Source: Bacteroidales bacterium (lineage in GTDB: Bacteria > Bacteroidota > Bacteroidia > Bacteroidales > UBA932). From it: 64,000 bases of DNA. Where the stretch lies: positions 41,970 to 105,969 of the forward strand of contig JAFRRF010000032.1 in NCBI GenBank assembly GCA_017428245.1, read 5' to 3'. Of the stretch, positions 26,024-34,403 are shown piece after piece (positions within the stretch are counted from its first letter, which is position 1; each line of letters starts with the position of its first letter). The notes under the pieces were generated by a model. That model did not search any database, was not told where the DNA came from, and saw only the letters and a list, made by a program, of their open reading frames with translations. A program made the position numbers and the translations under genes.

Positions 26024-26860
26024 ATGAAAATCTGTGTTATTGGAACCGGTACGATGGCCAAGGGAATCGTGAAGGCGTTCGCCGCCAAGATGCCCGTCGT
26101 CATGAAAAGCCGCACGCAGGCCAGCCTTGACAAGGCCATGGCTTCGATATCTAAAGGCTATGCCAAACTCGTCGAGAAGGGCAAGATCGCCCAGGAAGCG
26201 ATGGACGCCATGCTGGCGAACATCTCGACCACGACGGATTACGCCACCTTCGCCGATGCCGACCTCGTGATCGAGGCCGCTGTCGAGGATATGCAGCTGA
26301 AGAAGGACGTGTTCACCGAACTCGACAGCATCTGCAAGCCGGAGACGGTGTTCGCCACCAACAGCAGCTCCCTGAGCATCACCGAAATCGCCGCCTGCAC
26401 CAAGCGTCCGGCCCAGTTCATCGGCATGCACTTCTTCAACCCGGCCGACCGCATGGCCCTGGTCGAGGTGATCCGCGGTCAGCTGACCAGCGACGAAGTC
26501 TGCAAGTGCGTCATCGACCTGGCCGCTTCCATCGGAAAACAGCCGGTCGAGGTGAAGGAAGCCCCGGGCTTCGTGGTGAACCGCATCCTCATCCCGATGA
26601 TCAACGAAGCGGTCGGCATCCTGGCCGACGGCATCGCCACCGCCGAGGACATCGACAAATGCATGATGCTCGGCGCCAACCATCCGATGGGCCCGCTGGC
26701 GCTCGCCGACCTGATCGGCAACGACGTCAACCTCGCCATCATGGAGGTGCTCTATAAGGAATTCGGCGATCCGAAGTACCGCCCGCATCCGCTGCTCCGC
26801 AAGATGGTCCGCGCCGGCCTGCTCGGCCGCAAGACCGGAGAAGGCTTCTACAAGTATTAA
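26024..26860 (+). CDS. hbd: 3-hydroxybutyryl-CoA dehydrogenase
   Basis: 278 residues. Rossmann N-terminus [19 protein letters not shown]; catalytic His in [12 protein letters not shown] and the Ser/Asn stretch [12 protein letters not shown] are as in the family, as is the C-terminal [13 protein letters not shown]. The third glycine of the usual GxGxMG nucleotide motif is Ala (GTGTMA), which may affect NAD/NADP choice. It interconverts acetoacetyl-CoA and 3-hydroxybutyryl-CoA. Gaps of 23 and 24 bp to its neighbours. Confidence 0.92.
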   Translation: MKICVIGTGTMAKGIVKAFAAKMPVVMKSRTQASLDKAMASISKGYAKLVEKGKIAQEAMDAMLANISTTTDYATFADADLVIEAAVEDMQLKKDVFTELDSICKPETVFATNSSSLSITEIAACTKRPAQFIGMHFFNPADRMALVEVIRGQLTSDEVCKCVIDLAASIGKQPVEVKEAPGFVVNRILIPMINEAVGILADGIATAEDIDKCMMLGANHPMGPLALADLIGNDVNLAIMEVLYKEFGDPKYRPHPLLRKMVRAGLLGRKTGEGFYKY

Positions 26861-26884
26861 TCGACAACAAGAAAGCAATTCGAT

Positions 26885-28048
26885 ATGGATTTCAATCTTA
26901 ACAAGACCCAGGAACTGTTCCGTCAGATGATCCGCGAGTTCGCCGAGAAAGAGGTGAAACCCCTCGCGGCCGAAATCGACGAGCAGGAACGCTTCCCGCA
27001 GGAAACGGTCGACAAAATGGCCCCGCTGGGCATCTTCGGCATTCCCGTGCCCAAGAAATACGGCGGCGCCGGTGGCGACAACCTGATGTATTCCATCGCG
27101 GTGGAAGAACTTTCGCGCTGCTGCGCGACCACGGGTGTGGTCGTTTCGGCCCACACCTCGCTCTGCATGTCGCCGATCCTCCAGTTCGGTACGGAAGAGC
27201 AGAAAATGAAGTATGTGCCCAAGCTGGCGTCCGGCCAGTGGATCGGCGCCTTCGGTCTGACCGAGCCCAACGCCGGTACCGATGCTGCCGGCCAGCAGAC
27301 CACGGCCGTCCTTGACGGGGACGAGTGGGTGATCAACGGCAACAAGATTTTCATCACCAATGCCGGTCACGCCGACGTGTACATCGTCATTGCCATGACC
27401 GACAAGTCGCTGGGTACGAAAGGCATCTCCGCGTTCATCGTGGAAGCCACGACGCCCGGTTTCTCGGTGGGTAAGAAAGAACTGAAGATGGGTATCCGCG
27501 GCAGCGCCACGGCCGAACTCATCTTTACGAATGTCCGCATCCCGAAGGAGAACCTTCTCGGCAAGGTGGGCGAGGGCTTCAAGATCGCGATGATGACGCT
27601 CGACGGCGGCCGTATCGGTATCGCTTCGCAGGCGCTGGGTATCGCTCAGGGCGCGCTCGACGAGACCGTCAAGTACACCAAGGAACGCAAGCAGTTCGGC
27701 AAGGCCATCGCCAAGTTCCAGAACACGCAGTTCCAGATGGCCGACCTGAAGACCAAGATCGAGGCGGCCCGCCTGCTGGTGCGCAGTGCCGCCTGCAAGG
27801 AAGACGAGCACGTCGCCAACCCGAAGGTCAATTTCTCGGCCGACGCCGCGATGGCGAAACTCTATGCCGCGGAAGTGGCCATGGAAGTCACCACCAAGTG
27901 CGTCCAGTTCCACGGCGGATATGGCTACACCCGCGAATATCCCGTGGAGCGCATGATGCGCGACGCGAAGATTACGGAGATCTACGAAGGTACTTCCGAA
28001 GTCCAGCGTATGGTCATTGCAGGTAAGTTGTTCGGTAAAATCAAGTAG
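26885..28048 (+). CDS. bcd: Butyryl-CoA dehydrogenase (acyl-CoA dehydrogenase)
   Basis: 387 residues, full length. FAD flavoprotein with GAFGLTEPNAGTDAAGQQT (FAD/substrate loop), QFGKAIAKFQNTQFQMADL, QFHGGYGYTREYPVER and the catalytic Glu in IYEGTSEVQRMVIAG. In this operon it reduces crotonyl-CoA to butyryl-CoA with electrons delivered by EtfAB, whose genes follow directly. Cytosolic. Confidence 0.94.
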   Translation: MDFNLNKTQELFRQMIREFAEKEVKPLAAEIDEQERFPQETVDKMAPLGIFGIPVPKKYGGAGGDNLMYSIAVEELSRCCATTGVVVSAHTSLCMSPILQFGTEEQKMKYVPKLASGQWIGAFGLTEPNAGTDAAGQQTTAVLDGDEWVINGNKIFITNAGHADVYIVIAMTDKSLGTKGISAFIVEATTPGFSVGKKELKMGIRGSATAELIFTNVRIPKENLLGKVGEGFKIAMMTLDGGRIGIASQALGIAQGALDETVKYTKERKQFGKAIAKFQNTQFQMADLKTKIEAARLLVRSAACKEDEHVANPKVNFSADAAMAKLYAAEVAMEVTTKCVQFHGGYGYTREYPVERMMRDAKITEIYEGTSEVQRMVIAGKLFGKIK

Positions 28049-28060
28049 GAGGAGAGAGCG

Positions 28061-28846
28061 ATGAAAATTTTAGTTTGTATCAAACAAGTCCCCGATACGA
28101 CCGAGATCAAGATCGATCCGGTAACCAAGACGCTGGTCCGCGAAGGTGTTCCCGCCATTATGAACCCGGACGACAAAGGCGGTCTTGAATTCGCACTGCA
28201 GCTCAAGGACAAGTTCGGCGCCGAAGTGACCGTCATCACGATGGGTATCCCCGCCGCCGAGGTCATCCTCCGCGAAGCGTTCGCCATGGGCGCCGACAGG
28301 GCCATCCTGCTGACTGACCGCAAACTCGGCGGTGCCGACACGCTGGCCACCTCCAAACAGATCGCCGCCGTGGCGCGTCAACTGGAATGGGATCTGATCA
28401 TCGCCGGCCGTCAGGCCATCGACGGTGACACCGCGCAGGTGGGTCCGGAGATCTCCGAACATCTGGGCATCCCGCAGATCACCTACGTGGCCGGTCTCGA
28501 ATTCGATCCCGACACGCAGACCTACACCGTGACCAAAGAGAACGAGGACGGTTACCAGGTGCTCCAGTTCCAGGGCAAGGCCCTGCTTACCTGTCTGGCT
28601 TCGGCCGTGAAGCCGCGCTATATGAGCGTGGGCGGCATCGTCGACGCCTATGGCAAGGAAGTCGAAGTCTGGGGCGCCGACCGGCTCGGCCTCGCCGACG
28701 AGGAAATGGGCCTGAAGGGCTCGCCGACCAAGGTGGTACGTTCGTTCACCAAGGAGCTCAAGGCCCCCGGCGTGATCCACGAGGTGGATCCGGAGGCGGC
28801 CGTCGAGCTGATTGTGGCCAAACTTAAGGAGAAACACATCATCTAA
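28061..28846 (+). CDS. etfB: Electron transfer flavoprotein, beta subunit
   Basis: 261 residues. Begins MKILVCIKQVPDTTEIKIDP and contains IAGRQAIDGDTAQVGPEI and GLKGSPTKV, the adenine-nucleotide/FAD-binding segments. The N-terminal PDTTE-K-DP...LVREGVP...NPDDK pattern resembles EtfB of clostridial electron-bifurcating Bcd/Etf complexes more than respiratory ETF; this is memory-based and needs an alignment. A strong Shine-Dalgarno (TAGGAGGAGAG) precedes the ATG. Confidence 0.93.
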   Translation: MKILVCIKQVPDTTEIKIDPVTKTLVREGVPAIMNPDDKGGLEFALQLKDKFGAEVTVITMGIPAAEVILREAFAMGADRAILLTDRKLGGADTLATSKQIAAVARQLEWDLIIAGRQAIDGDTAQVGPEISEHLGIPQITYVAGLEFDPDTQTYTVTKENEDGYQVLQFQGKALLTCLASAVKPRYMSVGGIVDAYGKEVEVWGADRLGLADEEMGLKGSPTKVVRSFTKELKAPGVIHEVDPEAAVELIVAKLKEKHII

Positions 28847-28867
28847 CCGTCTAAAAACAGTACAACT

Positions 28868-29875
28868 ATGGATTTTTCTGATTACAAAGATATCTATGTA
28901 TACGCGGAACAGCGGGACGGTGTGATTCAGCCTGTCGCCCTGGAGTTGATCGGCAAGGCCCGGGAACTCGCGCAGGTGACCGACGAAAAAGTCGTCGCCA
29001 TTCTGGCCGGCTGCGGCATCGCCGGGAAGGCGGACGACCTGGTGGCCTATGGAGCCGACAAGGTGGTCGTCATCGACAACGAACTCCTCAAGGACTATGT
29101 CACGGAGCAGTATACGCAGGCGGTCTACCAGGCCGTTGTGGCTTTCAAACCCTCGATCATGATGTTCGGCGCCACGACCATCGGCCGTGACCTCGCACCG
29201 CGCATCGCCGCCCGCCTGGGCACCGGCCTGACGGCCGACTGCACCAAGCTGACCATCAATGAGGAAACCCACGAATTCGAAATGACCCGTCCGGCTTTCG
29301 GCGGCAACCTGATGGCGACCATCAAGTGCCCCGAGCACCGTCCGCAGATGTCGACCGTCCGTCCGGGCGTGATGCCCAAGGCGGCTCCCGACTTCAACCG
29401 CAAGGGCGAGGTCGTGAACTTCACGCCGAAGTTCGACGAGCGCAAGTTCGTCGTCAAACTGGTCAAGACCGTCAAGGAGCAGAAGGGCGCTGTCGATATT
29501 TCGAACGCGAAGATCCTGGTCTCCGGCGGCCGCGGTGTCGGCAGCAAGGAAGGCTTCGAGACCCTGCAGGAACTGGCCACCGTCATCGGCGGCGAAGTGT
29601 CGTCTTCGCGCGCCATGGTCGACGCCGGCATCATGCCGCACGAGCGGCAGGTCGGCCAGACCGGCAAGACCGTGCGTCCGGCCGTGTATTTCGCCCTCGG
29701 TATTTCCGGTGCCATCCAGCATCTGGCCGGTATGGAAGAGTCCGAGACGATCATTGCCGTGAACAAGGATAAGTTTGCCCCGATCTTCAGCGTGGCAGAC
29801 CTGGGCATCGTGTGCGACCTCCACAAGGTCGTTCCCTTGCTGACCGAGCGGCTGAAGAAAGAAAAGGCGCAGTAA
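28868..29875 (+). CDS. etfA: Electron transfer flavoprotein, alpha subunit
   Basis: 335 residues. The C-terminal FAD domain is intact: GGRGVGSKEGFETLQELA, SSSRAMVDAGIMPHERQVGQ, then GISGAIQHLAGM and INNP-equivalent IIAVNKDKFAPIFSVADLGI. With EtfB and Bcd it couples NADH oxidation to crotonyl-CoA reduction, perhaps with ferredoxin reduction. Its stop codon is immediately followed by the GTG start of the MBOAT gene. Confidence 0.94.
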   Translation: MDFSDYKDIYVYAEQRDGVIQPVALELIGKARELAQVTDEKVVAILAGCGIAGKADDLVAYGADKVVVIDNELLKDYVTEQYTQAVYQAVVAFKPSIMMFGATTIGRDLAPRIAARLGTGLTADCTKLTINEETHEFEMTRPAFGGNLMATIKCPEHRPQMSTVRPGVMPKAAPDFNRKGEVVNFTPKFDERKFVVKLVKTVKEQKGAVDISNAKILVSGGRGVGSKEGFETLQELATVIGGEVSSSRAMVDAGIMPHERQVGQTGKTVRPAVYFALGISGAIQHLAGMEESETIIAVNKDKFAPIFSVADLGIVCDLHKVVPLLTERLKKEKAQ

Positions 29876-31270
29876 GTGGTCTTTGCCGATCTCTTCTTCC
29901 TCTTTGCCTTTCTGCCGGCCTTCGCGATCTGTTACCTGATCGCGGGGCTGGCGAAAGGCAATACCTTGAAGAATGGCGTACTGGTGCTCTTCTCACTCAT
30001 TTTCTATGCGTGGGGAGAGCCGGTGTACGTCGTTCTGCTGGTGTTGTGCGCATTGCTCAACTGGCTGTTCGGCCGGGGCATCGACCGCAAGGGGCGGGGG
30101 AGATCATTCTGGCTGGTTGTCGGCCTGATCGGCAACCTGGCCATTCTTGGCACCTTCAAATACCTGGGATTCTTCGCCGACCTGCTCGGCCGCTTCGGCG
30201 TTCCGCTCCAGGTGCCGGAAATCGCTCTCCCCATCGGCATCAGCTTTTATACGTTCCAGTCGATATCCTACCTGGTGGACGTGTACCGCCGGGAAAGTCC
30301 GGCCCAGCGGCGTTTCTGGGACCTGCTGCTCTACATATCGATGTTCCCGCAGCTGATTGCGGGTCCGATCGTGCGCTACGGCACCATCGCGAAGGAGATC
30401 CACACGCGCAAGGTACGCTGGGAAGACTTCTCGGAAGGCGGCTTCCGCTTCCTGGTGGGCCTGGGCAAGAAGGTGATCCTGGCCAACCAGCTCTCCGAGG
30501 TCGCCGACCAGTTCCTGGCCGGCAATCTGGCGGAACTTTCCACGGCCGGCGCCTGGGTCGGCCTGCTGGCCTTCACGCTGCAGATCTATTTCGACTTCTC
30601 CGGATATTCCGATATGGCCATCGGCATCGGCCGTTGCCTGGGCTTCCATTTCAAAGAGAACTTCGACCATCCGTATTGCTGCAATTCCATTACGGATTTC
30701 TGGCGGCGCTGGCATATCTCGCTCGGAAGTTTCTTCCGTGACTATCTGTACATTCCAATGGGGGGCAATCGGCACCACCAGTTCTTCAACATCCTGGTTG
30801 TCTGGTTCCTGACCGGCCTGTGGCACGGCGCCAGCTGGAACTTCGTGCTCTGGGGCCTGTATTTCGGCCTGATTGTCGCCATCGAGAAATTTACGGTGCT
30901 GCGCTGGAAAGTACCTGCACCGGTGGCCCATCTCTACAGCCTGATCCTGGTGATCCTGGGCTGGGGCATCTTCTATTTTACGGATTTCAGCCGGATGACC
31001 GATTTCTTCCCGGTGCTCTTCGGGAAAGCGGTCGCTGCGAGCGACTTCACGGTCCGCAGCGCGCTCACCTCGCGCTTCTGGCTCTGGATTGCCGCCATCG
31101 TCTGTTGCCTGCCGCTGGGACGCTGGATCGGCGGCTGGTTTGAAAAGCGGGCCATCGGCCACAACGTCCTCCACGTCCTGCAGACCGTCTTTGCGGTCGC
31201 CGTGCTCGCGGTGAGTGTGGCCCTGTTGGTGGGCGGGACCAGCAATCCATTCATCTATACGCGGTTCTGA
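29876..31270 (+). CDS. MBOAT-family O-acyltransferase (AlgI/DltB-like)
   Basis: 464 residues from the GTG at 29876; no other start precedes the first helix. About ten membrane helices. Family motifs are GISFYTFQSISYLVD, the FFRDYLYIPMGGNR loop, and the catalytic His in LTGLWHGASWNF near residue 320. These proteins carry acyl (usually acetyl) groups across the inner membrane for O-acetylation of cell-wall polymers or exopolysaccharide. The next gene, one base away, encodes a DHHW-type partner fused to a peptidoglycan peptidase. The direct abutment with etfA is odd but may simply be operon compaction. Confidence 0.92.
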   Translation: MVFADLFFLFAFLPAFAICYLIAGLAKGNTLKNGVLVLFSLIFYAWGEPVYVVLLVLCALLNWLFGRGIDRKGRGRSFWLVVGLIGNLAILGTFKYLGFFADLLGRFGVPLQVPEIALPIGISFYTFQSISYLVDVYRRESPAQRRFWDLLLYISMFPQLIAGPIVRYGTIAKEIHTRKVRWEDFSEGGFRFLVGLGKKVILANQLSEVADQFLAGNLAELSTAGAWVGLLAFTLQIYFDFSGYSDMAIGIGRCLGFHFKENFDHPYCCNSITDFWRRWHISLGSFFRDYLYIPMGGNRHHQFFNILVVWFLTGLWHGASWNFVLWGLYFGLIVAIEKFTVLRWKVPAPVAHLYSLILVILGWGIFYFTDFSRMTDFFPVLFGKAVAASDFTVRSALTSRFWLWIAAIVCCLPLGRWIGGWFEKRAIGHNVLHVLQTVFAVAVLAVSVALLVGGTSNPFIYTRF

Positions 31271-31271
31271 T

Positions 31272-33203
31272 ATGAAACGAGGCAGAGGCATAATTTCGGT
31301 AATCGTCATGGCGCTGGTGTATCTGGCCTTTACGGCGGCATTCAACCTGCTGCCGCGGAGCACATACTCTGAACTGGAGAAGCGCGACCTGCGGCATTTC
31401 CCTGCCTTCACGTTGGATTCGCTGCTCGACGGCTCCTATACGGCGGCCATTTCGTCGTGGTACAGCGATACCGAGCCGTACCGCGATACACTGATGTATA
31501 TGAGCATGCAGTTCCGCGACATGCTCGGCGTGCGATTCGGAGACGGGAACATCCAATACGTGGCCTCCGACACGCCCGCCGAGGCGGAGACTATCCCCGA
31601 GGAGCCCGACCCGGTGACGGATGCCGATACTGTGAAGAGCGTGAAGGCCTTCGCGCCCGATACGGTTGCCGGCGGCATCGACGATATCGCAAAGGTTGCC
31701 TCATCGGGTATCATCCTGGTGGGCAGCGGCGAGAACGTCCGGGCCCTGATGGGTTTCTTCGGTACGGAAAGGGGAGGCGCCAAATATGCGGAGACCGTCA
31801 GCCTGTACGGGGCTGCCTTCGGCCGCTCCGTGAACGTTTACTGCATGCCGATACCTACTTCTACGGAGTTTTACTGCCCGGAGGAAGCTTCCAAGTTTAC
31901 AAAGAAGCAGTGGCCGGTGTTCAACAGCATCTTTTCGCACCTGACCAACGGCGTAAAGGCCGTGGATGTATACACGGTGCTCGGCCAGCATGTCGACGAA
32001 CCCATCTACCTGCGCACCGACCATCACTGGGCGCCGCTCGGCGCCTATTACGCCGCACAGAAGTTCGCCGAAGTGGCCGGCGTTCCCTTCGCCGACCTTT
32101 CGACCTATGAAGAGCACGTGGTGCACCGGTATGTGGGCAGTATGTACGGCTATTCGCAGAACGTGGCCGTGAAGAAGGCGCCGGAAGATTTTGTTTACCA
32201 CATCCCCACAGGCGTGGAGTATTCCACGACCTACGTCAATTACACGCTCGACGAGGAATTCCACGTGACCGGAGAGTCCAGGCCTTATCAGGGCAAATAC
32301 TTCTACTCGTTCAAGGACGGCAGCGGTGCGGCCTATACGACCTTTATGGGCGGCGACATTAAAATGACCAAGGTGATGACTTCGGTACACAACGGACGAC
32401 GGCTGCTGGTGATCAAGGACAGTTTCGGCAACGCGGTGCCCGGCTATCTGTTCCATTCGTTCGAGGAAATCCACGTGGCCGACTTCCGCTATTTCACAAA
32501 AGACGTGGTGAGTTATGTCGATGAGAACCGCATCACCGACATCCTCTTCGCCAACAACATTACCAATACCTGTGTAAACTATACATACAGCCGTTACCGC
32601 AAGTTCCTCAATCCTTCCGATCCGGGCCTGTCGGCCTTTACCGCCGATACCATTCCGACCGCCGTCAAACAGCGGATGATTGGCAATTCTTATCCGGAGG
32701 AAGGGGCTGATATAGAGCTATCTGAGTTACGTTATCTAAAGCTTTTATACTATGATTACAATGGTCGGGTGCGCCACGGAGAGATGGTGTGCAACAAGGC
32801 CATCTCCGAGGATTTGCTCTATATTTTCAAGGAACTTTACAAAGCAAAATACCAGATTGCCGGTATCCGGCTGATCGACGATTTCGGCGGCGACGACGAG
32901 CGCTCAATGGCCGCCAACAACAGTTCCTGCTTCAATTACCGGCAAGCCACGAATTCGTCGACGAAACTGTCGGCGCACGCCCGCGGCATGGCCGTCGATA
33001 TAAATCCTATGCAGAATCCCTATGTGAAAGGCGAGGTTGTCCTGCCTGAAAGTGCGCAGGAGTACGCCGACCGGACGGTCGACTTCCCGCACAAGATCTC
33101 GGCGGATGACCTGTGCTGCAAGCTGTTCCGCTCCCGCGGATTCCAGTGGGGCGGCGCCTGGAATTCTGTCAAGGATTATCAGCATTTTGAGAAGAAACAA
33201 TAA
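31272..33203 (+). CDS. Fusion of DHHW/AlgX-like acetyltransferase and M15 peptidase
   Basis: 643 residues from the ATG at 31272. An N-terminal membrane anchor (residues 8-25) leads to a periplasmic DHHW/AlgX-like domain with SGNH-type motifs: TDHHWAPLG near 250 and KDSFGNA near 382. Residues about 490-643 are a complete M15 peptidase domain (Peptidase_M15_4 type): zinc ligands in SAHARGMAVD near 568 and the closing GGAWNSVKDYQHFEKK. M15 enzymes cut peptidoglycan stem peptides (D,D-carboxypeptidase or L-Ala-D-Glu peptidase). In other Bacteroidales this M15 unit is a separate protein, so the fusion suggests that the acetyl acceptor is peptidoglycan. The frame is continuous; the junction near 32705-32760 is AT-rich. 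Confidence 0.85.
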   Translation: MKRGRGIISVIVMALVYLAFTAAFNLLPRSTYSELEKRDLRHFPAFTLDSLLDGSYTAAISSWYSDTEPYRDTLMYMSMQFRDMLGVRFGDGNIQYVASDTPAEAETIPEEPDPVTDADTVKSVKAFAPDTVAGGIDDIAKVASSGIILVGSGENVRALMGFFGTERGGAKYAETVSLYGAAFGRSVNVYCMPIPTSTEFYCPEEASKFTKKQWPVFNSIFSHLTNGVKAVDVYTVLGQHVDEPIYLRTDHHWAPLGAYYAAQKFAEVAGVPFADLSTYEEHVVHRYVGSMYGYSQNVAVKKAPEDFVYHIPTGVEYSTTYVNYTLDEEFHVTGESRPYQGKYFYSFKDGSGAAYTTFMGGDIKMTKVMTSVHNGRRLLVIKDSFGNAVPGYLFHSFEEIHVADFRYFTKDVVSYVDENRITDILFANNITNTCVNYTYSRYRKFLNPSDPGLSAFTADTIPTAVKQRMIGNSYPEEGADIELSELRYLKLLYYDYNGRVRHGEMVCNKAISEDLLYIFKELYKAKYQIAGIRLIDDFGGDDERSMAANNSSCFNYRQATNSSTKLSAHARGMAVDINPMQNPYVKGEVVLPESAQEYADRTVDFPHKISADDLCCKLFRSRGFQWGGAWNSVKDYQHFEKKQ

Positions 33204-33215
33204 TTCAATAGAGAT

Positions 33216-34403
33216 ATGGAAGATTTGAGGGAAATTCCGGTCCTGCTGCTGACCGGTTATCTCGGCAGCGGAAAGACAACACTGGTAAATCGGATCCTGA
33301 ACAACCGGAAAGGTATCCGTTTCGCAGTGATTGTCAATGATTTGGGTGAGGTTAATATCGATGCCGACCTGATTCAGAAAGGCGGTATAGTGGGCAAGAA
33401 AGACGAGAGTCTCGTGGCCCTGCAGAACGGCTGCATCTGCTGCACGCTGAAAAACGACCTGATCCAGCAATTGTGCGAGATTACCAGCCGTCAGGTGTTC
33501 GATTATATCGTGATCGAGGCAAGCGGAATCTGTGAGCCGGAACCCATCGCGCAGACGATATGTTCGATTCCGGCCCTGAGTTTTGAATTCGTGAAGAACG
33601 GCATCCCCGTACTCGACTGTGTGGCTACGGTGGTCGATGCCCTGCGGATGAAAGATGAGTTCGCCTGCGGCGATGCGCTGAAAAAACCGCATCTGGACGA
33701 AGAGGATATCGAGAGCCTGGTGATCCAGCAGATAGAGTTCTGCAATATCATCATCCTCAATAAGGTATCGGACGTTACACCGGAAGAACTGGGCCGTATC
33801 CGTGCCATCATCCGGACCTTGCAACCCAAGGCAAAGATCATCGAGTGCGACTATGGCAACATCGATTTGGAAGAGATTCTTGATACCGGAATGTTCCAGT
33901 TCGACGACGTGGCCTCCTCCGCCACCTGGATCCAGGAAGTGGAGCACCATGATGACGATGACGACGATGATGACGATCATGACCATGAAGAAGGGCATCA
34001 CCACCATCACCACGACGGAGAAGGAGAGGCCGAGGAATACGGCATCGGCACTTTCGTCTATCAGGCGCGCCGGCCTTTCGACCTGAATTCGTTCGACAAT
34101 TTCGTAGCGAAAAAGTGGCCCCGGAACGTCATCCGCGCCAAAGGCATTTGTTATTTCAGCGAAGAATTCGATACCTGCTATCTCTTCGAACAGGCCGGCC
34201 GGCAGTTCGTGCTCAAAAATGTCGGACTATGGTTCGCCACGATGCCCGAGGAGGAACTGATCGAGAAATTGCGCGAGCAGCCCGACCTGCTCCGTGACTG
34301 GGACCGAACCTATGGCGACAGGATGCAGAAACTGGTCTTCATCGGCCAGCATCTGGACAAAGAGTTTTTGCAACGGGAATTGGATAACTGCCTTTTTGAA
34401 TGA
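33216..34403 (+). CDS. CobW/ZNG1-family GTPase with Asp/His-rich metal-binding stretch
   Basis: 395 residues. G3E P-loop GTPase: Walker A GYLGSGKTTL at residues about 10-20, metal-binding CxCC in NGCICCTLKND near residue 72, and the CobW C-terminal domain (VRAKGICYFSEE-type segment) at the end. Between the two domains, residues about 245-270, lies a run of nine Asp followed by HDHEE, six His and further acidic residues, a likely metal-buffering loop. The family inserts metal, usually zinc, into client enzymes. The upstream neighbour carries a zinc peptidase domain, a possible client. Overlaps the next gene by 4 bp (ATGA). Confidence 0.9.
   Translation: MEDLREIPVLLLTGYLGSGKTTLVNRILNNRKGIRFAVIVNDLGEVNIDADLIQKGGIVGKKDESLVALQNGCICCTLKNDLIQQLCEITSRQVFDYIVIEASGICEPEPIAQTICSIPALSFEFVKNGIPVLDCVATVVDALRMKDEFACGDALKKPHLDEEDIESLVIQQIEFCNIIILNKVSDVTPEELGRIRAIIRTLQPKAKIIECDYGNIDLEEILDTGMFQFDDVASSATWIQEVEHHDDDDDDDDDHDHEEGHHHHHHDGEGEAEEYGIGTFVYQARRPFDLNSFDNFVAKKWPRNVIRAKGICYFSEEFDTCYLFEQAGRQFVLKNVGLWFATMPEEELIEKLREQPDLLRDWDRTYGDRMQKLVFIGQHLDKEFLQRELDNCLFE

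Noticed and set aside
26009..29824. Antisense frames of 634 and 584 codons opposite hbd, bcd, etfB and etfA
   Set aside because: Same codon-bias effect; no domain, no signal and no promoter.
33216..34403. CobW as a cobalamin-synthesis gene serving KamDE
   Set aside because: Members of this subfamily with His-rich loops and no cob neighbours are usually zinc-related; no B12 synthesis gene is adjacent.
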